Below are positions 54,101-62,690 of a stretch of 64,000 nt of DNA, piece after piece. Within the stretch, counting starts at the first letter, position 1; every line of letters starts with the position of its first letter. Below the pieces are notes generated by a model. The model did not search any database and was not told the DNA's origin. It worked only from the letters and a program-made list of their open reading frames with translations. The stretch comes from Bacillota bacterium (GTDB taxonomy: Bacteria > Bacillota > Clostridia > Acetivibrionales > DSM-1351): assembly GCA_023416275.1 (NCBI GenBank), contig JAEZIB010000102.1:62001-126000 (forward strand), in the 5' to 3' direction. Both the position numbers and the translations under genes were made by a program.

Positions 54101-54899
54101 GCTGGAAGTGCATTTAGGATTTGCAGCAAAGGCATTAGGCTGGAAGATTGCCACTCCGGTTTTTGATGGTGCAACTGAGGAAGATATCAGAAATACATTG
54201 GTACAGGCAGGAAAAGATCCTGATGGTAAGACCATTCTTTATGATGGTAGAACGGGTATGCCATTTGATAATAGAGTTACAGTGGGGTATATGTATTATT
54301 TGAAACTTGCCCATCTAGTTGATGACAAAATCCATGCTAGATCTACAGGTCCTTACTCATTAGTAACTCAGCAGCCTTTAGGTGGTAAAGCTCAGTTTGG
54401 TGGACAGAGATTTGGAGAAATGGAAGTTTGGGCTTTGGAGGCATATGGAGCGGCATATACACTGCAAGAAATTCTGACAGTTAAATCAGATGATGTTGTT
54501 GGTAGAGTTAAGACATATGAGTCTATTGTAAAGGGTGAAAACATACCTGAACCTGGAATTCCTGAATCATTTAAGGTTCTTATAAAAGAACTTCAGAGTT
54601 TGGCGCTTGATGTTAAGGTTTATTCAGAAGAGGAAGGCGAAATTGCAATTAAAGAGTATGTTGAAGAGGACCTTGAAGAGTTGAATGTTAACATTGAGGG
54701 AAGAGAAGATGAAGCAGCTTTAACAAATGATTTTGATGATGAGCTAAAAGATGATATTCTTATTGATGATGATTTGGACATTGACGATATTGATGATATT
54801 GGAAGTATCAGTACTGGAGATAATCTTGAAGAAGAGCTTACAGATGAGTTATTTGCTGATGAAGATCTTAGTGATGATTTCGACGATGAGGATTTTTAG
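51156..54899 (+). CDS. rpoB: RNA polymerase beta subunit
   Basis: A 1247-residue subunit. The rifampicin pocket reads FGSSQLSQFMDQTNPLAEL, THKRRLSALGPGGLSRER, with the usual susceptible residues (E. coli D516, H526, S531 equivalents). Catalytic-region words HYGRMCPIETPEGPNIGLI and KMAGRHGNKG are present. The last 70 or so residues form a very acidic Asp/Glu tail. GAGGTG precedes the ATG. Confidence 0.98.
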   Translation: MVQPVKLGRNTRMSFSKIRDVLEMPNLIEVQKNSYQWFLDDGLREVFRDISPITDYTGNLILDFVDYSLDDEPKYSVEECKERDTTYSAPLKAKVRLINKESGEVKEQEIFMGDFPLMTDTGTFIINGAERVIVSQLVRSPGIYYSMKFDKIGKKLYSNTVIPNRGAWLEYETDSNDILSVRIDRTRKLPLTVLLRALGYGTDYEITQLLGEDERILATIQKDNAKTYEEGLIEIYKRLRPGEPPTVDSAKNLINSLFFDAKRYDLAKFGRFKFNKKLALANLINGQVAAENIISVETGEVLVAEGELIDRKKAEEVQSSGVNIVYLLVDGKSIKVIGNNTVDIREYIDFDVSDIGITEKVQYTVLKEILEGNLEKDQLKKVLKEKINDLIPKHITTYDIISSINYIINLDYGIGTVDDIDHLGNRRLRSVGELLQNQFRIGLSRMERVVRERMTIQDIDVVTPQALINIRPVAASIKEFFGSSQLSQFMDQTNPLAELTHKRRLSALGPGGLSRERAGFEVRDVHHSHYGRMCPIETPEGPNIGLIGSLSTYARVNEYGFIESPYRVVDKEKGIVTDEIEYLTADIEDPFIVAQATEPLDENGKFISKKIIARFMEQILEVENTKIDYMDVSPKQMVSVATAMIPFLENDDANRALMGSNMQRQAVPLIKADSPIVGTGIEYKAARDSGVCVIARNTGVVDKVSANEIIIKANNGKKDVYKLLKYMRSNQGTCLNQRPIVRKGEIIEKGDIIADGPSTDTGEIALGRNILIGFMTWEGYNYEDAILINEKLVREDVYTSIHIEEYEAEARDTKLGPEEITRDIPNVGEEALKDLDDRGIIRIGAEVRSGDILVGKVTPKGETELTAEERLLRAIFGEKAREVRDTSLRVPHGESGIIVDVKVFTRENGDELPPGVNQLVRAYIAQKRKISVGDKMAGRHGNKGVISRILPEEDMPFLPDGTPLEIVLNPLGVPSRMNIGQVLEVHLGFAAKALGWKIATPVFDGATEEDIRNTLVQAGKDPDGKTILYDGRTGMPFDNRVTVGYMYYLKLAHLVDDKIHARSTGPYSLVTQQPLGGKAQFGGQRFGEMEVWALEAYGAAYTLQEILTVKSDDVVGRVKTYESIVKGENIPEPGIPESFKVLIKELQSLALDVKVYSEEEGEIAIKEYVEEDLEELNVNIEGREDEAALTNDFDDELKDDILIDDDLDIDDIDDIGSISTGDNLEEELTDELFADEDLSDDFDDEDF

Positions 54900-54914
54900 G
54901 GAGGGAGATAAGCT

Positions 54915-57900
54915 ATGTTTGAACTAAACAATTTTGATTCTATAAAAATAGGATTGGCTTCTCCGGAAAAGATTAGAGAATGGTCAAAAGGCGAAGTAAA
55001 AAAGCCCGAAACAATTAATTATAGAACATTAAAACCTGAAAGAGATGGTTTGTTCTGCGAAAGAATTTTTGGACCTCAAAAGGATTGGGAGTGCCATTGC
55101 GGTAAATATAAAAGAATCAGATATAAAGGTATTGTTTGTGATAGGTGTGGTGTTGAGGTTACACGTTCAAAGGTAAGAAGAGAGAGAATGGGTCATATAG
55201 AGCTTGCAGCACCAGTTTCTCATATTTGGTATTTTAAAGGTATACCAAGTAGAATGGGTTTGCTTTTGGATATGTCACCTAGGTCTCTTGAAAAGATTTT
55301 GTATTTTGCATCCTATGTTGTAATTGATCCTGGTCAAACACCACTATCCAAAAAACAAGTTTTAACTGAAAAAGAATATAGAGATAGTGTTGAGAAATTT
55401 GGACTTAGTTTTAAAGCAAGTATGGGTGCTGAAGCAGTAAAAGAGCTTCTTTTGGAGATTGATTTAGAGTCTCTTTCAAAGGAATTAAGAAATGATTTAG
55501 TTGATTCAACAGGTCAAAAGAGAATTAGAGCTGTAAAAAGACTTGAAGTTGTAGAGGCATTCAGGCTATCTGGAAATCATCCTGATTGGATGATTTTGGA
55601 TGTCGTGCCTGTTATCCCTCCTGAGTTAAGACCTATGGTACAACTCGATGGAGGAAGATTTGCAACATCAGATTTGAATGACCTGTACAGAAGAGTTATT
55701 AATAGAAATAACAGATTGAAAAGGCTTTTAGATTTAGGAGCTCCTGACATAATAGTTAGAAACGAGAAACGTATGCTTCAAGAAGCCGTTGATGCTTTGA
55801 TTGATAATGGCAGAAGAGGACGTCCAGTAACAGGACCAGGTAATAGACCTCTTAAATCATTATCTGATATGCTTAAGGGTAAGCAGGGACGTTTCCGTCA
55901 GAACTTGCTGGGTAAGCGTGTTGACTACTCAGGACGTTCTGTTATCGTTGTAGGTCCTGACCTTAAGATATTCCAGTGTGGTTTACCTAAGGAAATGGCT
56001 CTTGAATTATTTAAACCATTTGTTATGAAAAAGTTAGTAAATGATGGTTTAGCACACAATATCAAGAGTGCAAAGAGAATGGTTGAAAGAGTCAGAAATG
56101 AAGTCTGGGATGTATTGGAAGATGTTATCAAGGACCATCCAGTATTGCTGAACCGTGCTCCAACACTTCATAGACTTGGTATACAAGCATTTGAACCTGT
56201 TTTAGTTGAGGGTAGAGCCTTAAAGCTACATCCTTTAGTATGTTCGGCATATAATGCTGACTTCGATGGTGACCAGATGGCTGTTCACGTTCCGCTATCA
56301 GCAGAGGCACAGTCAGAGGCAAGATTCCTGATGCTGTCAGCAAACAACTTGCTTGCACCAAAGGATGGTAAGCCAATTACGGTTCCTACACAGGATATGG
56401 TCTTAGGTAGTTACTATTTGACAATTGAAAAGCCAAACGAGCCTGGAGAGGGTAAAGTATTCAGTGACATGGATGAAGTTCTTATGGCTTATGATGCAGG
56501 TGAATTAGGACTTCATGCTCAGATGAAGGTTAGAGTTGAAAAAGAGATAGATGGAGTTAAACAGAAGCGAGTAATTTCCTGTACAGCTGGAAGACTTATA
56601 TTCAATGAAGCAATTCCTCAAGATTTGGGATTTGTTGATAGAAGTGATAAGAGCAAAGCATTTGACCTTGAAGTTGATTTTATCGTTGGTAAAAAAGAGC
56701 TTGGCAAGATAATTGACAAATGTATAAGAGTTCATGGTACTACTACAACTGCAATTATTCTTGATAGAATAAAAGCTTTGGGCTTTAAATATTCAACTAA
56801 GGGAGCTATTACCATCAGTGTATCTGATATGGTTGTACCTGCGATTAAGAAACAGTATCTAGAAGAAACAGAAGTAACAATTGACAATATAGTTAAACAG
56901 TTCAAAAGAGGACTTATATCAGATGATGAACGATACAATTCTGTTATAGCCACTTGGACAGAAACAGGTGAAAACATTACTAAAGCTCTTATAGATAATC
57001 TCGATAGATTTAATCCTGTGTTTATGATGTCACAATCTGGAGCCAGAGGTAATATCAATCAGATTAAGCAGCTTGCAGGTATGAGAGGTTTGATGGCAGA
57101 TACATCTGGTAAAACAATTGAAATACCTATTAAGTCAAACTTCCGTGAAGGGCTTAACGTATTGGAGTTCTTCATCTCAACTCACGGTGCTAGAAAAGGT
57201 TTGGCCGATACAGCACTTAGAACTGCTGACTCCGGTTACCTAACAAGACGTTTGGTTGATGTAAGTCAGGATGTAATTGTAAGAGAGTTGGATTGCGGTA
57301 CTAGTAAGGGTATTGAGATATGGGATGTTAAGAGTGGCAGTGAAGTAATAGAACCATTGGCTGAAAGGCTTATCGGTAGATATACTACTGAAGATATATA
57401 TGATCCGAATACAAAAGAGCTAATTGTGTCAAAAGATGATCCTATGGATGAGCATATTGCTGAAAGGATTGTTAAAGCTGGATACAAGAAAATGAGGATT
57501 AGATCAGTACTTACATGTGAATCCAAAGTTGGTGTTTGTGCTAAATGTTATGGTGCAAATCTTGCAACAGGTGATGCTGTTAACGTGGGTGAAGCGGTTG
57601 GTATTATTGCCGCACAGTCAATCGGTGAACCGGGTACTCAGTTGACAATGAGAACCTTCCACACTGGTGGTGTTGCCGGTGATGATATTACTCAGGGTTT
57701 ACCTCGTGTAGAGGAATTATTTGAAGCAAGAAAACCAAAGGGATTAGCTATAATTACTGAAATATCAGGTACAGTTAAATTATCTGATACTAAGAAAAAG
57801 AGAGAAGTAATTGTAACTGCTGAGGATGGAGAAACTAAGTCATACTTGATTCCGTATGGTTCAAGAATAAAAGTTTATGACGATGATGTTGTTGAAGCTG

Positions 57901-58412
57901 GTGATGAGTTGACCGAGGGTTCTGTTAATCCTCATGACATTCTTAAAATTAAAGGCCTCAGAGGAGTTCAGGCATATTTGTTGCAGGAGGTTCAAAGAGT
58001 TTATAGAATGCAGGGTGTTGACATCAATGACAAACATATAGAGGTAATAGTAAGACAGATGATGAGAAAGGTTAAGATTGAAGATGCAGGCGATACAAGC
58101 TTATTACCAGGTGGTTTGGTGGATATGCTTGAGTTTGATAGTGAGAATGCAAAGGCTCTTGAAGCTGGATTATCACCTGCTACTGGTGAACGTACTTTAT
58201 TAGGTATTACTAAGGCTTCACTTGCGACAGATTCCTTCTTATCTGCTGCTTCCTTCCAGGAGACAACAAGAGTTCTTACTGAAGCTGCAATTAAGGGTAA
58301 GGTTGATCCTCTAGTTGGATTAAAGGAAAATGTTATCATTGGTAAACTTATACCAGCAGGTACAGGTATGAGCAGATACAAAGATATTAGTATTAGTCAG
58401 GTTATTGAATAA
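54915..58412 (+). CDS. rpoC: RNA polymerase beta' subunit
   Basis: A 1165-residue subunit, 15 bases after rpoB with GGAGGGAG. N-terminal zinc site CHCGKYKRIRYKGIVCDRCG, catalytic NADFDGDQM, second zinc site CESKVGVCAKC and trigger-loop/bridge text GEAVGIIAAQSIGEPGTQLT are all present. Confidence 0.98.
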   Translation: MFELNNFDSIKIGLASPEKIREWSKGEVKKPETINYRTLKPERDGLFCERIFGPQKDWECHCGKYKRIRYKGIVCDRCGVEVTRSKVRRERMGHIELAAPVSHIWYFKGIPSRMGLLLDMSPRSLEKILYFASYVVIDPGQTPLSKKQVLTEKEYRDSVEKFGLSFKASMGAEAVKELLLEIDLESLSKELRNDLVDSTGQKRIRAVKRLEVVEAFRLSGNHPDWMILDVVPVIPPELRPMVQLDGGRFATSDLNDLYRRVINRNNRLKRLLDLGAPDIIVRNEKRMLQEAVDALIDNGRRGRPVTGPGNRPLKSLSDMLKGKQGRFRQNLLGKRVDYSGRSVIVVGPDLKIFQCGLPKEMALELFKPFVMKKLVNDGLAHNIKSAKRMVERVRNEVWDVLEDVIKDHPVLLNRAPTLHRLGIQAFEPVLVEGRALKLHPLVCSAYNADFDGDQMAVHVPLSAEAQSEARFLMLSANNLLAPKDGKPITVPTQDMVLGSYYLTIEKPNEPGEGKVFSDMDEVLMAYDAGELGLHAQMKVRVEKEIDGVKQKRVISCTAGRLIFNEAIPQDLGFVDRSDKSKAFDLEVDFIVGKKELGKIIDKCIRVHGTTTTAIILDRIKALGFKYSTKGAITISVSDMVVPAIKKQYLEETEVTIDNIVKQFKRGLISDDERYNSVIATWTETGENITKALIDNLDRFNPVFMMSQSGARGNINQIKQLAGMRGLMADTSGKTIEIPIKSNFREGLNVLEFFISTHGARKGLADTALRTADSGYLTRRLVDVSQDVIVRELDCGTSKGIEIWDVKSGSEVIEPLAERLIGRYTTEDIYDPNTKELIVSKDDPMDEHIAERIVKAGYKKMRIRSVLTCESKVGVCAKCYGANLATGDAVNVGEAVGIIAAQSIGEPGTQLTMRTFHTGGVAGDDITQGLPRVEELFEARKPKGLAIITEISGTVKLSDTKKKREVIVTAEDGETKSYLIPYGSRIKVYDDDVVEAGDELTEGSVNPHDILKIKGLRGVQAYLLQEVQRVYRMQGVDINDKHIEVIVRQMMRKVKIEDAGDTSLLPGGLVDMLEFDSENAKALEAGLSPATGERTLLGITKASLATDSFLSAASFQETTRVLTEAAIKGKVDPLVGLKENVIIGKLIPAGTGMSRYKDISISQVIE

Positions 58413-58438
58413 TTTAGAATGAAATATATAAATATTAT

Positions 58439-58468
58439 AAAAGCGGCCATATTATTATGGTCGCTTTT
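58439..58468 (+). terminator. rpoBC intrinsic terminator
   Basis: AAAAGCGGCCAT and ATGGTCGCTTTT form a 12-bp stem with one G-T pair around a six-base loop. Confidence 0.8.
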
Positions 58469-58527
58469 ATGAATATTGGAATTTGTTAGAATTTATACGT
58501 TTAAAACCCTAAGCCAATATGTTATTA

Positions 58528-58687
58528 TATAACGTGGCAAGGAAATGTTCCCCACTTCTATAAGTGGTTGGTACCGATTTTATTTTCAAGCGGTGATAAT
58601 ATCTCCCGCGCCTCTTACACGCCGCTGATGTGAAGTAATGAAATTTTTCTACAATCGAGAAATTTCATTTTGAATCTAGATGTTATA
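58528..58687 (+). mobile_element. F2 MITE-like element, copy C
   Basis: Starts TATAACGTGGCAAGGAAATG and ends TCTAGATGTTATA. It includes CCACTTctatAAGTGG, AGCGGTGATAATATCTCC and TGAAATTTTTC...GAAATTTCA. It is about 160 bp and lies in the core ribosomal region, 40 kb from copies A and B. Confidence 0.6.
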
Positions 58688-58709
58688 ATGATTTAGACGC
58701 TCAGTATGC

Positions 58710-58739
58710 TTGACAAAAGCTGTAATTGAGTGATAAAAT
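58710..58739 (+). promoter_or_regulatory. sigma-A-type promoter for L7Ae-rpsL unit
   Basis: TTGACA and TAAAAT are 18 bases apart. Confidence 0.65.
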
Positions 58740-58893
58740 AATTCAGTGCGCTGAATTTATGTTTTTTTTGTGTGCATATTTTCATGTGCAAGTTTAGCTT
58801 ATAATGAAGTTTTTATTATTTTTAATGTATACTAGTAGCTCAGTTTTATTAAAAGATTGATTATGTTGTAAATCTAAAATTGGAGGAAGCAAA

Positions 58894-59136
58894 TTGTTGG
58901 ATGATCTTAAACACTATAAGAAGCTAGTCGGTGTAAAACAGTCAACAAAGGCTATAGAAAATGGCATTGTAGCGAGCGTTTTGATTGCTAAGGATTGCGA
59001 GCAAAGAGTTGTAAGAGGCATTATTGAACTTTGTGAAAAACAGTCCTTGCCAATAACATATGTTGACTCCATGAAACAGTTAGGAAAGGCATGTGGTATT
59101 GAGGTTGAAGCTGCTGTTGCATGTATTTTGAAATAA
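58894..59136 (+). CDS. L7Ae/L30e-family ribosomal protein (RplGB/YbxF-like)
   Basis: An 80-residue protein starting with TTG after GGAGG. Family text: LVGVKQSTKAIENGIVASVL and VDSMKQLGKACGIEVEAA. In Bacillus the YbxF homologue holds the same place before rpsL and binds kink-turn RNA. Confidence 0.9.
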   Translation: MLDDLKHYKKLVGVKQSTKAIENGIVASVLIAKDCEQRVVRGIIELCEKQSLPITYVDSMKQLGKACGIEVEAAVACILK

Positions 59137-59238
59137 ACCACATACTATATTAATAGCTATATTTATTTATTTCGATACTGTTGTGTATTGGAGTAAATAC
59201 TATATATATAATATTTACCTTTGGAAGGAGGTGTACTA

Positions 59239-59667
59239 ATGCCAACATTTAATCAGCTGGTTAGAAAGGGCAGAGAGGTTATCGAAAAGAAATCAACTGC
59301 TCCAGCTCTCCAGAAGGGATTTAACTCAAAGAAGAAAAAGGTAACAGATACTAGCAGCCCTCAAAAGAGAGGTGTTTGTACTGTTGTAAAGACTTCAACA
59401 CCAAAGAAGCCAAACTCAGCGTTACGTAAAGTAGCAAGGGTTCGTCTTACAAATGGATTAGAAGTAACTGCATATATTCCAGGAATAGGTCATAACCTAC
59501 AGGAGCATAGCGTTGTTCTCATCAGAGGTGGAAGAGTTAAAGACTTACCTGGTGTAAGGTACCATATAGTTAGAGGTACTCTTGACACTGCAGGAGTTGC
59601 CAAGAGAATGCAATCACGTTCCAAATACGGAGCTAAGCGTCCTAAGGCAGGTGCGGCAAGTAAGTAA
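59239..59667 (+). CDS. rpsL: 30S ribosomal protein S12
   Basis: A 142-residue protein. ATG 59239 (MPTFNQLVRKGRE) follows AAGGAGG. TSTPKKPNSALRKVARV and GGRVKDLPGVRYH carry Lys residues of the streptomycin-sensitive form. Confidence 0.98.
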   Translation: MPTFNQLVRKGREVIEKKSTAPALQKGFNSKKKKVTDTSSPQKRGVCTVVKTSTPKKPNSALRKVARVRLTNGLEVTAYIPGIGHNLQEHSVVLIRGGRVKDLPGVRYHIVRGTLDTAGVAKRMQSRSKYGAKRPKAGAASK

Positions 59668-59887
59668 AAACACAGCGTGCTGACAATTTAAAATGTTAGG
59701 TGCTTAGTACGTGATTATATATATTTTGTATAAGTGAAAATAGGTTTTATGAATGTTTTATAGTCTGTTAACACTAGTAAGGTATATTTATGTACTTGCG
59801 CTGACGACGGTTTAAACCACGAGTACCTGTGATACGTTGAGTGGGGATTCCCCATGAAAAATGTTATCATAAAAGGAGGGAAGTAAA
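59668..59887 (+). promoter_or_regulatory. structured rpsL-rpsG spacer
   Basis: This 220-bp gap contains GGTTTAAACC (59809-59818) flanked by GTAC...GTAC, and GGGG-att-CCCC (59843-59853) just before the ribosome binding site. In E. coli S7 represses its operon at this intercistronic site; a similar role here is inferred. Confidence 0.4.
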
Positions 59888-60358
59888 GTGCCAAGAAAAG
59901 GTCATATTTCAAAAAGAGATGTTTTGCCTGATCCTATGTACGGAAGCAAAACAGTTACAAAATTAGTTAATAATATTATGTATGATGGTAAGAAGGGTGT
60001 ATCACAGCAGATATGCTATGATGCATTTGACATCATAAAAGAGAAAACTGGCAGAGATCCTCTAGAAGTATTTGAAGAGGCAATGGCAAACATTATGCCA
60101 GTACTAGAAGTTAAAGCTAGAAGAGTTGGTGGAGCAACATACCAAGTTCCGATGGAAGTTAGACCAGATAGAAGGCAAGCTTTAGGATTAAGATGGCTTG
60201 TTGATTACTCTCGTAAAAGAGGCGAGCGTACTATGAAGGAAAGACTTGCAGGTGAATTGTTAGATGCTGTCAACAATACTGGTGGAGCTTTCAAAAAGAA
60301 AGAAGACACTCACAAGATGGCTGAAGCTAACAGAGCATTTGCTCACTATCGTTGGTAA
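59888..60358 (+). CDS. rpsG: 30S ribosomal protein S7
   Basis: A 156-residue protein with a GTG start after GGAGGG. PRKGHISKRDVLPDPMYGSK and PMEVRPDRRQALGLRWLV are characteristic. Confidence 0.98.
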   Translation: MPRKGHISKRDVLPDPMYGSKTVTKLVNNIMYDGKKGVSQQICYDAFDIIKEKTGRDPLEVFEEAMANIMPVLEVKARRVGGATYQVPMEVRPDRRQALGLRWLVDYSRKRGERTMKERLAGELLDAVNNTGGAFKKKEDTHKMAEANRAFAHYRW

Positions 60359-60490
60359 ACAGTGGTTTATTATAGATGGTAATATAGGACTGACTATAAA
60401 TATTAGGATTTTCTTATATTGTTGTTATATTATATAAATAGATAAATTGATTATCATATCAATTTGGACTATCGTGAAAGGAGGGTACTC

Positions 60491-62572
60491 ATGCCCAGGC
60501 AATTTGACTTACAACACACAAGAAATATTGGTATAATGGCTCATATTGATGCGGGTAAAACTACAACAACTGAGCGTATACTGTTTTATACAGGTAAGAC
60601 TCATAAAATCGGCGAAGTTCATGAAGGTGCTGCTACTATGGACTGGATGGAGCAGGAGCAGGAGAGAGGTATAACAATTACTTCTGCGGCGACTACTGCA
60701 CAGTGGAGAGGTAACAGAATAAATATTATTGACACGCCGGGGCACGTTGACTTCACTGTAGAGGTTGAAAGATCTCTTCGTGTACTCGATGGTTCAGTAA
60801 CAGTTTTCTGTGCTAAAGGTGGAGTTGAACCCCAATCTGAAACAGTTTGGAGACAAGCTGACAAGTACGGAGTTCCACGTATGGCATATGTAAATAAGAT
60901 GGATATTATGGGAGCTGATTTTTACAATGTAATCGGGATGATGAAAGAAAGACTACAGTGTAATGCAGTACCAATACAATTACCTATAGGAAGTGAAGAT
61001 ACATTTACAGGCATGATTGACTTAGTTAATATGACTGCACTTGTATTCAAGGATGACTTAGGGAAAGTAGTTGAAGAGCAAGATATCCCTGAAGACATGA
61101 AGGATATTGTAAAAAAATATCGTGATTTATTATTAGAATCAGTTGCTGAACAAGATGAAGACATAATGATGAAATACCTTGAGGGCGAAGAAATCACTCT
61201 AGAGGAAATCAAAAAATGTATTAGAATTGCAACTATTAATTTAAAGATGATTCCTGTAGTTTGTGGCTCATCATATAAAAATAAAGGTGTGCAGCAAATG
61301 CTGGATGCAGTTGTTGATTATATGCCATCACCGCTTGATATTCCAGCTATAAAGGGTATATCACTTGATGGTGAAACTGAAATGGAAAGACCAGCTGATG
61401 ATAAGGCTCCATTCTCAGCACTTGCATTTAAGATTATGACTGACCCATATGTTGGTAAGCTTTGTTTCTTCAGAGTATATTCTGGAACATTGAATTCAGG
61501 TTCTTATGTTCTTAATTCTACAAAGAATAAGAGAGAAAGAATCGGAAGAATTCTTCAAATGCATGCAAATCACAGAGAAGAAATAGATATTGTTTATTCA
61601 GGGGATATCGCTGCTGCTGTTGGATTAAAAGATACAACAACAGGTGATACACTATGTGAAGAAAACAATCCTGTTATTCTTGAATCAATGGAATTCCCAG
61701 AGCCTGTTATAGAGGTTGCTATTGAACCTAAGACAAAGGCGGATCAGGAAAAAATGGGTGTCGCATTGCAGAAGCTAGCGGAAGAGGATCCTACATTTAA
61801 AGTTCATACGGATTCAGAGACAGGTCAAACTATTATCGGTGGTATGGGTGAGCTTCACTTGGATATTATCGTTGACAGAATGAAGAGAGAATTCAAGGTT
61901 GAAGCAAATGTCGGTAATCCTCAGGTATCTTATAAAGAAACCATCAGGAAGGCTGTTAAGTCTGAAATGAAGTACGCTAGACAGTCAGGCGGTAAGGGTC
62001 AGTACGGACATTGTGTAATCGAAATCGAACCAAGAGAGCCGGGAGAAGGTTACGAATTTGTAAACAAGATCACCGGTGGTGCTATTCCTAAGGAATACAT
62101 CGGACCAATCGATGCGGGAATACAGGAAGCAATGAAAGCTGGTGTACTTGGCGGATATAGCGTAGTTGACATAAGAATCACTCTTATTGATGGTTCATAT
62201 CACGAAGTTGACTCTTCTGAAATGGCGTTTAAGATTGCCGGCTCAATGGCGTTCAAAGATGGATGCAGAAAAGCAAGTCCTGTTCTCCTTGAACCAATAA
62301 TGAAGGTTGACGTTAGCGTCCCTGAGGAATACATGGGAGACGTTATTGGCGGAATTAACTCAAGAAGAGGACGTATCGAAGGTATGGAAGCACGTTCTGG
62401 AGCACAGAATATCAGAGCATTAGTGCCACTATCTGAGATGTTCGGATATGCTACTTCACTTCGTTCTTCAACACAAGGTAGAGGTAATTTCTCAATGGAA
62501 ACAAGTCACTTTGAAGAAGTACCAAAGAGCATTCAAGAAAAGGTTCTAGCTGGTAGAAGTACCAATGAGTAA
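60491..62572 (+). CDS. fusA: elongation factor G
   Basis: A 693-residue GTPase. ATG 60491 lies after AAAGGAGGG. G1 AHIDAGKTTTTERIL, G3 DTPGHVDF and G4 NKMD are intact; C-terminal domains are full length. It drives translocation on the ribosome. Confidence 0.98.
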   Translation: MPRQFDLQHTRNIGIMAHIDAGKTTTTERILFYTGKTHKIGEVHEGAATMDWMEQEQERGITITSAATTAQWRGNRINIIDTPGHVDFTVEVERSLRVLDGSVTVFCAKGGVEPQSETVWRQADKYGVPRMAYVNKMDIMGADFYNVIGMMKERLQCNAVPIQLPIGSEDTFTGMIDLVNMTALVFKDDLGKVVEEQDIPEDMKDIVKKYRDLLLESVAEQDEDIMMKYLEGEEITLEEIKKCIRIATINLKMIPVVCGSSYKNKGVQQMLDAVVDYMPSPLDIPAIKGISLDGETEMERPADDKAPFSALAFKIMTDPYVGKLCFFRVYSGTLNSGSYVLNSTKNKRERIGRILQMHANHREEIDIVYSGDIAAAVGLKDTTTGDTLCEENNPVILESMEFPEPVIEVAIEPKTKADQEKMGVALQKLAEEDPTFKVHTDSETGQTIIGGMGELHLDIIVDRMKREFKVEANVGNPQVSYKETIRKAVKSEMKYARQSGGKGQYGHCVIEIEPREPGEGYEFVNKITGGAIPKEYIGPIDAGIQEAMKAGVLGGYSVVDIRITLIDGSYHEVDSSEMAFKIAGSMAFKDGCRKASPVLLEPIMKVDVSVPEEYMGDVIGGINSRRGRIEGMEARSGAQNIRALVPLSEMFGYATSLRSSTQGRGNFSMETSHFEEVPKSIQEKVLAGRSTNE

Positions 62573-62602
62573 ACTCAACTTTGAGTAGGTAAGTGTTAAT
62601 TG

Positions 62603-62620
62603 CAAGAGCATAAGCTCTTG
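62603..62620 (+). promoter_or_regulatory. hairpin between fusA and tuf
   Basis: CAAGAGC-ataa-GCTCTTG is a perfect 7-bp stem without T-tract; it may mark RNA processing. Confidence 0.35.
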
Positions 62621-62690
62621 TTAAGGACAAAATATAAATCAAAATCTACTAAATAGCGCAATGCGCTTTAATGAAAGGATGGATTTTAAA

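Larger units (their letters stand above)
58413..58893 (+). other. 481-bp spacer between rpoC and the L7Ae-like gene
   Basis: Contains the rpoC terminator, F2 copy C and the promoter of the rpsL unit. Confidence 0.6.
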
